DNA of 64,000 bases from Oehlia diaphana (Eukaryota; Glomeromycota; Glomeromycetes; Glomerales; Glomeraceae). A program made the position numbers and the translations under genes. Each line of letters begins with the position of its first letter. Position 1 is the stretch's first letter. Positions 63,554-64,000 of this stretch are shown here, one piece after another. A model generated the notes under the pieces. It saw nothing but the letters and a program-made list of their open reading frames with translations, ran no database searches and was not told the origin of the DNA. Location: assembly GCA_003833135.1 (NCBI GenBank), contig QZLH01000284.1, positions 23,487 to 87,486 of the forward strand. The letters are read 5' to 3'.

Positions 63554-63703
63554 TGCCGAAACCTGTTTGGCCTAATGCCGAAAGGTGAAACCTCTTATAT
63601 AGTGCTGAAACGCTGAAACGCCGAAACGCCGAAACCTGTCAAAATTGCGAAACTGCCAATATATGCTGAAATCTCTATAATAGGTTTCTCCGTAGTTTCG
63701 GCA
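63554..63703. mobile_element. 150-bp inverted-repeat element (MITE-like)
   Basis: The segment starts TGCCGAAAC and ends GTTTCGGCA, a 9-bp perfect terminal inverted repeat, and GAAACC/GGTTTC words recur inside on opposite strands. The interior contains GCTGAAAC and GCCGAAAC repeats (63609-63640). Flanking octamers AGGTTGCT and TAGTTGAT agree at only five of eight positions, so the target duplication is uncertain. A non-autonomous DNA transposon is likely but not certain. Confidence 0.5.
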
Positions 63704-64000
63704 TAGTTGATCATAAGATTTGCATATAGTTATGTCAAGTTACACTAATTAATAATATAATTTAGTACAATAGTTAATCCAATGAGAATTAATTCTAATA
63801 TCATGTGATTTAAATAATGATACTATTTAGGAAATAAATGATGTAATTATGCAGGGCAAAATATTCGCGATCAAAGTCCAGTTAATATATAATTATGCAG
63901 ACAATGCAGGCAATTGTAATTTTATATTATATTTTAAAATATTGCAATTTAATTAAGGAATAAGGATAAGCATATTATATTTTAAAAATAGTGCAATTTA

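Overview
The window reads as nuclear DNA of a filamentous fungus. It is very AT-rich, with long homopolymer A/T tracts, many short GT-AG introns and spliceosome, CCT and nucleoporin genes. Base composition, intron style, degenerate hAT and FAR1-type elements and the gene families all fit an arbuscular mycorrhizal fungus of the Rhizophagus type. The species is inferred from style, not proven. Genes are intron-rich, so every multi-exon model below was assembled by hand from splice sites that keep frame.

Layout. Positions 1-15,700 are gene-poor. They hold one small RING-like ORF, tandem repeats, a degenerate hAT (DUF659-type) transposase on the minus strand, a sense-strand fragment of a ubiquitin gene, and a 122-bp non-autonomous hAT-like element with a perfect 8-bp target duplication. 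Positions 15,763-21,006 carry a 4-exon gene for a 1637-residue multidomain enzyme: FAD oxidoreductase, fatty-acyl-AMP ligase-like adenylation domain, two acyl carrier domains, thioesterase and a C-terminal hydrophobic tail. A nicotinamide riboside kinase gene follows (21,718-23,046).

Positions 23,800-40,849 are an array of five dynamin-family GTPase copies. One is full length (E), two are short G-domain-only proteins with a hydrophobic C-terminal tail (B, D), one is a truncated copy without the switch I segment (A), and one is a clear pseudogene (C). A relic of the riboside kinase gene lies just after copy B, and a radical SAM gene sits between B and C. All five copies share a conserved upstream block. 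The hydrophobic tail of B and D is the same module that ends the acyl-ligase/thioesterase protein, which is the most unusual observation in the window.

Positions 40,900-61,730 are dense housekeeping genes: an Mhr1/mL67-like mitochondrial protein, an ELO fatty-acid elongase, dCMP deaminase (with a 14-nt micro-exon), a FAR1-type DNA-binding protein, a TMX2-like thioredoxin protein, Seh1, CCT7, Brr2, a small charged protein and hexokinase. TMX2/Seh1 and CCT7/Brr2 are divergent pairs with short shared promoters. Positions 61,730-64,000 have no convincing gene but contain a perfect CRE-type palindrome and a 150-bp inverted-repeat element.

Two lipid-related genes (the acyl-AMP ligase enzyme and ELO) occur together in this window. 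If the host is an arbuscular mycorrhizal fungus, a group known to lack de novo type I fatty acid synthase, a membrane-tethered enzyme acting on acyl chains is of interest; this link is inference.
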